Part shown: positions 1 to 7,558 of the stretch, piece by piece | Layout of the letters: each line of letters starts with the position of its first letter | Numbering within the stretch: the first letter of the stretch is position 1 | Source of the DNA: JBGSZX01 sp964640545 | GTDB taxonomy: Bacteria > Bdellovibrionota > UBA2428 | Direction of reading: 5' to 3' | Length of the DNA stretch: 13,827 bases | Assembly (NCBI GenBank): GCA_964640545.1 | Contig: CAZXHL010000064.1 | Location: 1 to 13,827, forward strand | Position numbers and translations under genes: made by a program | Notes under the pieces: generated by a model | The model's input: the letters and a program-made list of their open reading frames with translations, nothing else | Databases searched by the model: none | Told to the model about the DNA's origin: nothing

Positions 1-1
1 A

Positions 2-1051
2 GTTGAACCCTTCGCTTCAGAGATTAGGTTATGGATTGATAGGGCTAGGGAATATCAAGACAACTTGAAGAGTCTGGTGCAATCGACGTCTATTGTTCGA
101 AAGCAGGCCGAAGTTCTCGAGTCTCATCTAAAGAAAACGACTCAGTATCCCACAGTCGTTCGTTTTCCCCAGCTAGTTCCCATGGGTGAGATGCCAGATG
201 ATTTCGTGGTGGATTGGGCGTCGGAAGAGTTTGTCAGTGAAAAATCTTTGAGAAATTTTATTGAGACACTAAAATCTTCAAATGCAGATCGTTTTAAGCA
301 GGTTGGACGAGGCAGTCATAAAGAGTTTTGGTATATGGCCTCGAGGCACCATGAGCAGGCAATGCTACTTTATCAACTTGATATTTTTAGAACTGAAGTT
401 GTAAAGTTTTCGGTAAAAGCACAATCAGATCGCCTGAAAAGAATGTCTCATGAGGTCGAGCAGCTACTTGCTAGAAGTGACGTTCAGCCTCCCAAGGATT
501 ACAAACTTGGATTTTTGCGGCAGGTGACTTTGAGTGAATTCGGCTACTACTTTGGAAAGCTACGAGAAATGGACGATATGGGGGCGGAGGCCACTTTAGA
601 TCTGAAGCTGAATGATATCATCGATCTCGGTGTGAATCCGGTTCTTCTAAGCCCTCAGAGGAAAGTGCTGCGATATTTGATGGCCTCTTCACCCGCGATC
701 GTTTTTTCGGGTGTAGCTTATTGGTGGGGCGACGATGTCAGAGATGTCCTCAAGGCCAAGATGCTTAAGTTCCAGTCAGAAGAGGAACTGGTGCAGCGGC
801 TTTCCAAAATTGAAAATGATGTAGAGTTTATGGACGAATTTTCCAAGGTTGTTCGTGCTCGTTTCGACGGGACCGAGGATGAACTTGGTATGATTCGTTT
901 TGAGGATGAAGAGGCGGCCGCTGAATTTTCTAAGAAAGTACGTGCAGAACGTATGAAATATCTTGGAATGAGGCTTAAGAGTAAAATTAAAGAACATGAA
1001 ATTTTATTCGGCCCTAAGACGGATTTCCCTGCCCCCGAAGACTCCGAATAA
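2..1051 (+). CDS. Unrecognised protein, 3' part only
   Basis: The reading frame is open from base 2 to the TAA at 1049-1051, giving 349 residues of a protein whose start lies outside the window. A TTG at 65 could serve as a start, but the codons before it are also open and read naturally (LWIDRAREYQDNLKS), so I treat the gene as truncated by the window edge. The visible part is soluble-looking, rich in charged helical segments such as RLKRMSHEVEQLLARSD, with one short hydrophobic patch (SSPAIVFSGVAYWWG) near its middle. The tail is acidic and ends in PAPEDSE. I recognise no domain and propose no function. Its stop codon directly abuts the stop codon of the convergent gene on the minus strand. 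Confidence 0.7.
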   Translation, partial: VEPFASEIRLWIDRAREYQDNLKSLVQSTSIVRKQAEVLESHLKKTTQYPTVVRFPQLVPMGEMPDDFVVDWASEEFVSEKSLRNFIETLKSSNADRFKQVGRGSHKEFWYMASRHHEQAMLLYQLDIFRTEVVKFSVKAQSDRLKRMSHEVEQLLARSDVQPPKDYKLGFLRQVTLSEFGYYFGKLREMDDMGAEATLDLKLNDIIDLGVNPVLLSPQRKVLRYLMASSPAIVFSGVAYWWGDDVRDVLKAKMLKFQSEEELVQRLSKIENDVEFMDEFSKVVRARFDGTEDELGMIRFEDEEAAAEFSKKVRAERMKYLGMRLKSKIKEHEILFGPKTDFPAPEDSE

Positions 1052-1624
1052 CTATCTTTGAATGATGTTGAAGCCAATTTGGCGGATGCTTTGGTTTTCT
1101 ACAATATTAGCACTGCAGGTAAAGGTGGGGAAACTCATGTTCTCTTTGGCTTTGACGGATTGGGTGCAAAAGACCCGATGCGGTGCAAATGTTTCGAGTT
1201 GAATCTGGAAGTAGGGTGGCCAAGGTGATGACTCGTTCGGGTGAATTGCAAAAATTTTGATGGCGCCGCGAAGCTTTTCATTGTTGTTATTCGAGCCAAA
1301 TCTAGAACTTGCCGATTTTGCTTCTCCAGGGTGACTTGGGAGCATAACTTCAATGGCAACATATTCCGGTGAGAGATAGGCCTCTGCTAGGCTGCATTTG
1401 AGGGCTTCCGCCAATTCTTCAGGCTGTGTATCGGCGATACAAGTTCTACTCCAACTTTGTATCTCAAAGTGGAATTTATAGTTTGGATTCAGCTTTGCAC
1501 TAGAGGAGGATGAGGGAAGTCCGCGGGCAGGTGCTACTACTGATAGCATTAGAACTAAGCGGACTACAGTGCTTCTCAGGAGAAGTTTGAGGACAATGCT
1601 TCCACCAAGAGTCGAGGACTTCAT
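1052..1624 (-). CDS. Small secreted protein of unknown function
   Basis: A 190-residue protein with an N-terminal export signal: basic residues (K2, K13, R17, R22), then a hydrophobic run (LVLMLSVVAPA), with likely cleavage near residue 35 before a Ser-rich stretch. The mature part has four Cys residues (in RTCIAD, LKCSL, VFCTQ and TFTCS), consistent with periplasmic disulfides, and a low-complexity SNNNNEK patch. It has no recognisable enzyme motif. The ATG at 1624 is the natural start because it precedes the signal peptide, although the ribosome site is weak. It is transcribed divergently from the pectinacetylesterase-like gene, with 93 bp between them, and its TAG abuts the TAA of the partial gene on the plus strand. 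Export is well supported; function is unknown. Confidence 0.65.
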   Translation of the reverse strand: MKSSTLGGSIVLKLLLRSTVVRLVLMLSVVAPARGLPSSSSSAKLNPNYKFHFEIQSWSRTCIADTQPEELAEALKCSLAEAYLSPEYVAIEVMLPSHPGEAKSASSRFGSNNNNEKLRGAIKIFAIHPNESSPWPPYFQIQLETFAPHRVFCTQSVKAKENMSFPTFTCSANIVENQSIRQIGFNIIQR

Positions 1625-1694
1625 GCTTCATTCTACTAATCTACCCTTGAAAGTTCTGTCAAATTCGTGGCGATGACCGGCTATGGTTGTGGGC

Positions 1695-1720
1695 GAGGGT
1701 AGCCGATGAGACGGTAGATG
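1695..1720 (+). promoter_or_regulatory. Strong ribosome site serving a start with an in-frame stop
   Basis: GAGGG at 1695-1699 lies 6 nt before an ATG at 1706. That ATG is in frame with the esterase gene but reads only Met-Arg-Arg before a TAG at 1715-1717, which is followed at once by the ATG at 1718. The second ATG has only a weak site of its own (GAGACGG). Translation of the esterase may depend on termination and reinitiation, or the TAG may be a recent mutation that shortened the N-terminus by four codons. Another tiny frame (atg at 1673, nine codons, stop at 1700-1702) overlaps the same site. What is seen is the sequence arrangement; the regulatory role is inferred. Confidence 0.35.
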
Positions 1721-2764
1721 AGAAAGAATTTTCATTGTAGGGCCCTGGGCATGGTTGGGGTACTTTGGGCATCGCAGGCTTTTGGCACAGAGGTGTCGCT
1801 ACCTTCGGGTGATGTGTTTGAAAAGATACAGGTTGAAGGCGCAAGCTGTGCCGACTCTTCTCCTTATTACATTTACATTCGACATGGCGATCCCTCAAAA
1901 TTGCTGATTCATTTTCAGGGGGGAGGCGCGTGTTGGAACAAGACCACTTGTTTTGGGCTCCCGCTTACTTCGCGTCGGGATCGTCCTGACTTCTATTCTA
2001 ACTTTTATGTCGGGCCTCATCTCAGGGGCAACCCTTTTAACGAACATACCTATGTGTATCTGCCGTATTGCACGGGAGATCTTCATGCCGGCACTCATAC
2101 GGCTCATTATGGTTCAAGAGAAATGAAGCATTGGGGGCGAATCAATGTAGATAAAGCCTTTAGCTGGATTGAGGCCAACAAAGATTCACTGGTTTCGAGA
2201 GCGGATGAGGTCAATGTGTATGGAGAGTCAGCAGGTGCTTTGGGTGCAATACTAAATTTAAATCGTGTGGAGCGCATCACGAAACCTTCAGCTCGGAAGC
2301 TATTGATCGCTGATTCGCCGGGACTACATTTCAATCAAAAGATTTGGGGCCGATTTTCTAAGCCATTTCTTCGAGATCTGGATGCGAGGTTGGAGCAAAG
2401 TGGAATGACCAGGTTTGATGAGTCTGGTCTATTGGCTCCTCAAATGAAAACTCTCTGCGAAAAGTATGATACTTGGAAGATAGGATTCTTGCAGGCTTCT
2501 CGGGATGTGGTGATGAGTTTGATTTTTGGTCGATTGAGTAGCTTCCGCCACTATTTTCGAGTGATGGGTCGAAATGGACTACACCGAACGTTATGGGATC
2601 CTACAGACAACTGTTCTTCTTGGATTCCCGACTCACCACTTCATATTTTCGGGACATATGCCTTGTCTTGGAATTCTCGTACCTGGGACGGGGTGAGTGC
2701 AGGCGAGTACATTCGCTCGCTTCAGCGTTCTGACCTGCTGTCATTACAGCCAAGCCATCATTAG
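1718..2764 (+). CDS. Secreted pectinacetylesterase/Notum-family hydrolase
   Basis: A 348-residue alpha/beta hydrolase of the pectinacetylesterase (PAE, carbohydrate esterase 13/Notum) family. Family members remove acyl groups, typically acetate from polysaccharides; the substrate here cannot be read from sequence. Residues 1-23 form a signal peptide ending ASQAFG. The family's oxyanion motif is at 65-72 (HFQGGGAC), the YCTGDLHAG block at 117-125, and the nucleophile elbow GESAG at 169-173 gives Ser171. Asp199 (ADSPG) and His309 (PLHIF) are the likely other triad residues. Cys residues in GGGACWNKTTC and NCSSW suggest disulfides in an exported enzyme. The start at 1718 is the first ATG with an open frame; the ATG at 1706 is blocked by a stop. 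It converges on the AIM24-like gene with 10 bp between the stops. Family assignment is firm; substrate is open. Confidence 0.85.
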   Translation: MRKNFHCRALGMVGVLWASQAFGTEVSLPSGDVFEKIQVEGASCADSSPYYIYIRHGDPSKLLIHFQGGGACWNKTTCFGLPLTSRRDRPDFYSNFYVGPHLRGNPFNEHTYVYLPYCTGDLHAGTHTAHYGSREMKHWGRINVDKAFSWIEANKDSLVSRADEVNVYGESAGALGAILNLNRVERITKPSARKLLIADSPGLHFNQKIWGRFSKPFLRDLDARLEQSGMTRFDESGLLAPQMKTLCEKYDTWKIGFLQASRDVVMSLIFGRLSSFRHYFRVMGRNGLHRTLWDPTDNCSSWIPDSPLHIFGTYALSWNSRTWDGVSAGEYIRSLQRSDLLSLQPSHH

Positions 2765-2774
2765 TCTTTTTGAT

Positions 2775-3572
2775 TTATCGTCCGCCGAGCATATCAAAAA
2801 TTTGTCCGAGGATACTGCCTTCACCCTTGCGTTCGCCGCCGACCCTCGGGGCATTGGCGATCACTCGATCGGCAAGTCTTGAGAAGGGAAGGGATTGGAT
2901 CCAAACCTTTCCATGCCCGCTGAGATTTGCGAGAAAGGCTCCCTCGCCTCCGAAAAACATCGAGCGCACGCCTTTTACGAACTCAATGTCGTATTCAATC
3001 CCTGGCCCAAAGGCCACCAGACAACCAGTGTCTACTTTTAGGGATTCGCCTTTAAGCTCTCGTTCAACAATGGTGCCTCCCGCATGCACAAAGGCTTTAC
3101 CGTTACCTTCGAGTTTCTGAAGGATGAATCCTTCACCGCCGAAAAGCCCGACTCCGAAGCGTTTGGCGAAGGCAATGCTAAGCTTTGTTCCTTTGGCGGC
3201 ACATAGAAATGAGTTCTTCTGGCAGACTAGCGGCCCGTCTAAAGTTGCTAAATCGATGGGAATGATCTTGCCAGGGTAGGGCGCCGCAAAGGCCACTCGT
3301 TGTTTGCCGGTACCTCGATTGGTGAAATGTGTGATGAACAAGGACTCCTTGGTTAGTAGTCTTTTGCCAATACTGAAGAAGGTGTCGATCATGCCTTCAT
3401 TCGCCTGTGAGCCGTCTCCCATACGCGTTTCAAATTGGATGGGCGCATCCATATAAAGCATGGCGCCTGATTCTGCGATCACAGTCTCAGCGGGATCGAG
3501 TTCAATCTCAACGAGCTGCATATCGTCGCCTTCAATGATGTAATCAATTTCGTGAGAGTCTATAAGTGCCAT
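2775..3572 (-). CDS. AIM24 / TIGR00266 family protein
   Basis: A 265-residue cytoplasmic-looking protein of the TIGR00266 (AIM24, formerly DUF124) family, whose members have a beta-rich fold related to the TRAP RNA-binding attenuation protein. Their bacterial role is not established; the mitochondrial homologue affects inner-membrane organisation. The family signature AESGAMLYMD is at 33-42, and two Gly-rich repeat blocks beginning FGGEG stand at 144-162 and 207-227 (pattern FGGEG, then L-x-G-x-GK), showing the internal duplication typical of the family. The tail is Gly-rich and ends in a short amphipathic helix (GQIFDMLGGR). There is no signal peptide. Length matches the family. It lies 52 bp downstream of the L,D-transpeptidase-like gene on the same strand and may share its transcript. 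The start ATG at 3572 is the first in the frame; its ribosome site is poor. Confidence 0.85.
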   Translation of the reverse strand: MALIDSHEIDYIIEGDDMQLVEIELDPAETVIAESGAMLYMDAPIQFETRMGDGSQANEGMIDTFFSIGKRLLTKESLFITHFTNRGTGKQRVAFAAPYPGKIIPIDLATLDGPLVCQKNSFLCAAKGTKLSIAFAKRFGVGLFGGEGFILQKLEGNGKAFVHAGGTIVERELKGESLKVDTGCLVAFGPGIEYDIEFVKGVRSMFFGGEGAFLANLSGHGKVWIQSLPFSRLADRVIANAPRVGGERKGEGSILGQIFDMLGGR

Positions 3573-3624
3573 GGCGAAATTCTACCCGCAACAGGCAGAA
3601 GTCGTCAAAACAACGCTATCGAAT

Positions 3625-4701
3625 TTATTGGTGCGCTGGTTCTTCGACCGGTATCGCTCTTGGAATGTGGAGATTTGGTTTGGGTCCACAAAAATCATAA
3701 GGGTGGTTGAAGACATCGGGACCAAAGCCCTCCTTCTGGACCTTTAGCCGGACCAAGGGCACTCCGCCATCTTTGGGCTTTTGGAGTAGGGGCCATATGA
3801 TGGTCTCGTGTTCAGATCTGTCGATGTTTCGTTTTCGTCTGCAGCCAGCAGAAACAGCACCTCTAAGTAGTTTTTTGGTTACAGGACCATGAGCCCCAAT
3901 ATCGGTGACGTGAGTCTCTGGAGAGTCATACACATCTTGACCTGTTTCGCAGGTGTTGAATAGTTTGTCATAAGTAGCTTCTGGATTTTTTGGGTCGATT
4001 TTCGGAAGGTGGATGTTGCGAGTGAATCCGTCATATTGATAAGCATCAAGACCGACTCTCCAGACATCACCGTTGCCATCATCAAGCGCACCGTCAGCGT
4101 AGCAAAAATAACCTGTCTTATCGCCTCGTCTTGCAGCCCCAATAGGGTAGTAACGCTGGAAAACAACACGTCCATCTTTGTCCGTTCCTTTTAAGATGCC
4201 CATGCGGTCATTGATTGACATCTCATCTGTCCAAGTTAACTCTTCGCTGGGGATGGTTTTGCATTGGAGTCGTTTGGAGAAGTCTTTATAGTCCATAGGT
4301 AGATCTGTAACTTTGACTCTACCATTGCATTTTAGGATGCGTGCAAAGTTGTTGTACTTGCCTCTAACCCGAGAAGTCCCAACCGTGGTGGAAGTTGTAA
4401 ACTCAACTGTTTTACCGTCAGCACTGTACATGAGATTTTCATAGGCTGTGTTTACAATGTTGTAATCATAATCGGTACTCGACTTTTCGATGTGTTCATC
4501 GACCATAGTTTTTTCAATTGATTTTAGGTATTTGGAAAGGTCTCTAATGTTTTCGTTGTATTGTATGCTGTTGCTTCGGTCCACAATGTCTTCGAGAGGA
4601 ATGTGTAACTGGCTTACGATTGTACTTGCTGCCAATGAATGTAAACTGATGAAGTAAACAAGTAGAGCGAATCTATCGCCAGTAGAATTTTTCATCTGCA
4701 T
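3625..4701 (-). CDS. Divergent secreted L,D-transpeptidase (YkuD-type)
   Basis: A 358-residue exported protein. The N-terminus (MKNSTGDRFALLVYFISLHS) is a signal peptide. Most of the sequence is unfamiliar, but residues 269-289 contain the YkuD active-site pattern: H271-G272, exactly 13 residues on to S284, then S-A-G-C287-R288. This matches the H-G-x11-S-x-G-C-[VI]-R layout of L,D-transpeptidases, with Cys287 as nucleophile and His271 as its base. Such enzymes form 3-3 peptidoglycan cross-links or attach proteins or D-amino acids to the wall in the periplasm; in Bdellovibrio relatives several act on prey wall. The preceding 270 residues include extra Cys (C125, C147, C200, C251) and may be a substrate or prey-wall binding region. 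Two starts are possible, ATG at 4701 or 4695 (MKNST). A TATAAT on the minus strand at 4704-4709 sits so close that the message could be leaderless from 4695. I am fairly sure of the motif, less so of the activity. Confidence 0.65.
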   Translation of the reverse strand: MQMKNSTGDRFALLVYFISLHSLAASTIVSQLHIPLEDIVDRSNSIQYNENIRDLSKYLKSIEKTMVDEHIEKSSTDYDYNIVNTAYENLMYSADGKTVEFTTSTTVGTSRVRGKYNNFARILKCNGRVKVTDLPMDYKDFSKRLQCKTIPSEELTWTDEMSINDRMGILKGTDKDGRVVFQRYYPIGAARRGDKTGYFCYADGALDDGNGDVWRVGLDAYQYDGFTRNIHLPKIDPKNPEATYDKLFNTCETGQDVYDSPETHVTDIGAHGPVTKKLLRGAVSAGCRRKRNIDRSEHETIIWPLLQKPKDGGVPLVRLKVQKEGFGPDVFNHPYDFCGPKPNLHIPRAIPVEEPAHQ

Positions 4702-4754
4702 TCATTATAGGTATACTTTAGTAGCTGTTTGATTAAGCTTTGATTAAGTATGCT

Positions 4755-5231
4755 ATGAGGTATAAGCTCCTCCTCTGCATGAATTTCATTAGATGCCTCG
4801 TCAGGAGCGTTCTTAGCCCCATCCATATTTACACAGATGGTAGCCTTAAGGCAGGCAAGGGCGCTTGGGCTTTTGTGATCGTAAGAGGGGATAGGGTTAT
4901 CCTGGAGTCATTTGGGGTAGGTAGAAATACCACGAGCAATCGTATGGAATTCCATGCAGCCATCGAGGCTGTTAAGCGTGTATCTGCCTTTAGGCGAATT
5001 CACCTTTTTACAGACTCCCGGGTTTTGCTTGAAGCCGTTGAAAAATTGGATGAGTGGCGATCTTTAGGATGGGTCAAAAAAAATTCTGCCCCTATTCCCA
5101 GCGTAGATCAAATGAAAGAACTGGATAGATTGATCAGAGGGCGAAGTATCCAGTGGAGCTGGGTTAGGGCTCATTCGGGAAACCCCTATAATGAGCGATG
5201 TGATCAACTATGTATCAAGGCTAGGGACTAG
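4755..5231 (+). CDS. rnhA: Ribonuclease HI
   Basis: A 158-residue RNase HI, which cuts the RNA strand of RNA-DNA hybrids in primers and R-loops using two metal ions. All four carboxylates are present with family spacing (numbered from the ATG at 4755): D28 in YTDGS, E65 in NRMEFHAA, D87 in LFTDSR, and D150 in NERCDQL. The flexible-loop His is H140 in VRAHSGNP. The E. coli pattern WVKGHxGHPxNERCD is clearly recognisable. The protein stops shortly after the last Asp, so it lacks most of the C-terminal tail of E. coli RNase HI. About 20 residues precede the first strand, so a shorter start at 4779 (MNFIRC) is also plausible; a TTG at 4740 is less likely. None of these starts has a good ribosome site. 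It is divergent from the L,D-transpeptidase-like gene, with only about 50 bp between them. Confidence 0.9.
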   Translation: MRYKLLLCMNFIRCLVRSVLSPIHIYTDGSLKAGKGAWAFVIVRGDRVILESFGVGRNTTSNRMEFHAAIEAVKRVSAFRRIHLFTDSRVLLEAVEKLDEWRSLGWVKKNSAPIPSVDQMKELDRLIRGRSIQWSWVRAHSGNPYNERCDQLCIKARD

Positions 5232-5363
5232 CGTGAGATGTGACCTATAACTTAGGCACAATGAAAAGCAGCCGTAATTTTAAGATTTGGTAAAATTTAT
5301 ACTTTAACTCGAACCACAACCTATCACTAAGGTAAGTTTTGGGTAGGGATGGAGGGGTGCGCT

Positions 5364-6380
5364 TTGCCTAAGTTAAAAGAGCTAATCGTATCGCTTGGTG
5401 TTCTTTGCCTTTCACTCCCTCTTGCTGCTCAGAATGCGAAAGAGCCTAAAGCAAATAAGTATTGTTTGAACCCCTATAATTCGAAGGCCAATAAATGGTG
5501 CCAGCCTCCTAAACCTACTTGGGCGAGTTGGATGAACAAAGGCAAGTTAAAATATCTCTACCGAGAAGGGTCTCAACTAAAGAAAATGCATGATGAAGCG
5601 TTGGCTTCAGTAAACTCACCCGAATTATCTAACTTAAACTTAAAGTCGAAAACCGTGGTCAAAGAAATATCCGGGTTGCCACTAGGTGTTCATCCTGTTG
5701 TGGTCGTGCCTAGCGATTTAGAATTGACGGATCAGTTGAGGGAGCGGGTCGCTTCGCGGCTTGATGTGATTATGAGGTCAGCGCAAGGGTTCTACTTTAA
5801 GAAAACAAAACTTTTTTTCCCGCTTTATCCAGCGGTGATTCGAAAATCAACAAGAACATTGGCTGAATGGCAAGAAATTCGAAGTAAAGCCGATTATTCC
5901 AACTATCAAGATGGCGAGTCGCTTTACTATGATGAATTGTGGAAAGAGTTTGATGTGAGAATTCTTATAGATAATCGAATCGTTCCCGTGGTTGGGTTGT
6001 ACATGGGCGAAAGAAAATCTGTTGGCATAAACTTTGATGTTGTGCCAGCTGCAAATCGGCAGATGGTTACAGTGCCTCCGTTGACGGTTGGTATTGATTG
6101 CGATGAGGCTAAATTTGATGAGGGAAGAGTGTGCAACATGGCTAAAGGAGTTGCGATACATGAGTTAGGACATGCTTTTGGGTTGCTCAATTCTTGTGAT
6201 GTCTATGATCAAGAAGATTGCGAAACTTCCGTCATGCATAACGAGTTTGATCCCAAGCGGATGAGGTTTCTTCCTCAGGATATAGCCATCTTAAAGAAGG
6301 AACCACTCCTAAATCTCGACAAAAACAATCCAGACGAAGTAGCCAGCCGCTCATCAAGGGAAGAAAGAAAAGGTAAATGA
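5364..6380 (+). CDS. Secreted metzincin-like zinc metalloprotease, altered third ligand
   Basis: A 338-residue exported protein. From the TTG at 5364 the N-terminus (PKLKELIVSLGVLCLSLPLA) is a good signal peptide. I chose TTG because GGAGGGG at 5351-5357 lies 6 nt upstream of it; an ATG at 5349 in the same frame would add five residues but has no properly spaced site. Near the C-terminus is HELGHAFGLLN (residues 266-276): a zinc-protease HExxH with H266, E267 and H270, and the Gly expected in HExxHxxGxxH/D, but Asn276 stands in place of the third ligand. A SVMHNEF segment (289-295) fits the Met-turn of metzincins. Six Cys in the mature part (two near the N-terminus, CLNPYNSKANKWC) suggest disulfides. 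The gene ends 19 bp before the pilin-like gene, so the two are probably cotranscribed. Fold is likely; whether it is active is uncertain because of Asn276. Confidence 0.7.
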   Translation: MPKLKELIVSLGVLCLSLPLAAQNAKEPKANKYCLNPYNSKANKWCQPPKPTWASWMNKGKLKYLYREGSQLKKMHDEALASVNSPELSNLNLKSKTVVKEISGLPLGVHPVVVVPSDLELTDQLRERVASRLDVIMRSAQGFYFKKTKLFFPLYPAVIRKSTRTLAEWQEIRSKADYSNYQDGESLYYDELWKEFDVRILIDNRIVPVVGLYMGERKSVGINFDVVPAANRQMVTVPPLTVGIDCDEAKFDEGRVCNMAKGVAIHELGHAFGLLNSCDVYDQEDCETSVMHNEFDPKRMRFLPQDIAILKKEPLLNLDKNNPDEVASRSSREERKGK

Positions 6381-6399
6381 TAAGCTGGGTGAAAATTAA

Positions 6400-7515
6400 A
6401 TGAATGCAAAAAAAAATTATCGATCCGGAATGAGTATTATACAGGTTCTGATGGCATCGGTTATTGTGGCTGGTCTCGCTTTGCTTGTGGCCAAACTTGG
6501 TCAGAGTACCGCAAGATCCTCCCGACATGCGAGGGAAATTTCTGCGTTGATGTCGTTGCGTAATCGAATGGTTTCCGCTTCAAAAGACCCTATTGCTTGG
6601 GGAAAAAAACTCCGAAAGGCTTCGGAAAAGATTAAAAAGTGCATTCCTATTAAGTCGTCTGGAGATATTCCTTCCTGCCCTGGAAACAATTCATCAATTA
6701 AAAAAAATGACAAACAGCTCTCGGATTGGGCTAGTTCTAAATCTATTGCTTCAGTGGAGTTGGTAGATTTGGGAGGAGATCCATTGGCGGGGACGTTGGA
6801 CGATCCACTGTATTTGGACAGCGATGGCGCGATCTGTAAATTTTCAGATCCTCAGAAACGTTGCCCACTCAAGAGTACAGGTTATCTGATTCGAGAGGGA
6901 TCTGTCGACAATCCTGGAGCCATTGCATTTGTGTTAAAAGTCGAAAGAAATTTGAGTTCTGGAACCAGTGGTAAGTTGGCTTTAAAACCGATTTATGAGC
7001 GTATCAATATGGGATCCAGTTGGTATGATGAAGATGATTCCGACGGGGAATCTGATCCGAACGAAGATGAGAATTCTGACGAAAGCAGTTTTTCTTTGAT
7101 GAGAAACGATTTGATTCAAATGAAGAGTAAGGCGGCAGCCAAGGAGAGCGGTGGAGACCGCAATATTGTTGTAGGGGCTCGGACTGTTAAGGCCAAGGGG
7201 ATTCAGAGGGTGATCACTGTGCAGGCTGGGCTGAATGTTAGAGGTAGGAATCGCAATGCTAAGATTATAGTTAAAACTACTAACTTAGATACAGGAAAAG
7301 TCTCGGAAGCAACTGTGTTGAAGGCCAATGGTACGGCGGACGAGCAGACACTCTCTCAGGTTGGATCTGGAATGGCGATTATTCCTACAACCCCAGGCCA
7401 AAAATATGAACATAAGGTTCTTTTTAAGGCGGATGGATCCAAAGATGGAGATACCCAACTCACTAGTGATGGAAGCGTTCAGATACTCCTTCAAGATTTT
7501 GGAAGAAATAAATAG
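6400..7515 (+). CDS. Pilin-like protein with Gln at +5 and acidic linker (paralogue 1)
   Basis: A 371-residue protein with a type IV prepilin-style leader: a short basic stretch (MNAKKNYRSG), cleavage expected after G10, then a hydrophobic helix (MSIIQVLMASVIVAGLALLV). Position +5 of the mature protein is Gln15, where classical pilins have Glu. Residues 11-183 align by eye with the pilin-like protein at 11728-12819: CIPIKSSGDIPSCPG (81-95), DPLAG (127-131), a second Cys pair C146/C155, STGYL (159-163) and VLKVERN (178-184). After this core comes an acidic Asp/Glu/Ser linker (about 206-230), then a basic, Lys- and Gly-rich beta-looking region (about 255-371) with no Cys. It probably sits in the inner membrane and is assembled by a type II secretion or type IV pilus machine as a minor pilin. 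The 19-bp gap to the protease gene and the modest GGGTGA site at 6387-6392 suggest cotranscription. An A9 run covers codons 3-6. The role is unproven. Confidence 0.7.
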   Translation: MNAKKNYRSGMSIIQVLMASVIVAGLALLVAKLGQSTARSSRHAREISALMSLRNRMVSASKDPIAWGKKLRKASEKIKKCIPIKSSGDIPSCPGNNSSIKKNDKQLSDWASSKSIASVELVDLGGDPLAGTLDDPLYLDSDGAICKFSDPQKRCPLKSTGYLIREGSVDNPGAIAFVLKVERNLSSGTSGKLALKPIYERINMGSSWYDEDDSDGESDPNEDENSDESSFSLMRNDLIQMKSKAAAKESGGDRNIVVGARTVKAKGIQRVITVQAGLNVRGRNRNAKIIVKTTNLDTGKVSEATVLKANGTADEQTLSQVGSGMAIIPTTPGQKYEHKVLFKADGSKDGDTQLTSDGSVQILLQDFGRNK

Positions 7516-7558
7516 TCAATCAATTGAGTTATTCGGCATGTGATTGAATGTGGCCGAT

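Noticed and set aside
718..1077. Ser-rich 119-codon minus-strand frame
   Set aside because: It overlaps the strongly coding plus-strand gene and has the shadow composition expected of the reverse of acidic codons.
5298..5303. TATACT as a -10 box for the metalloprotease/pilin unit
   Set aside because: No hexamer resembling TTGACA lies 16-19 bp upstream, so I cannot support a promoter from sequence alone.
7516..7547. Inverted repeat TCAATCA/TGATTGA between convergent genes, considered as a terminator
   Set aside because: The stem is only 7 bp and AT-rich, with an 18-base loop and no T run after it.
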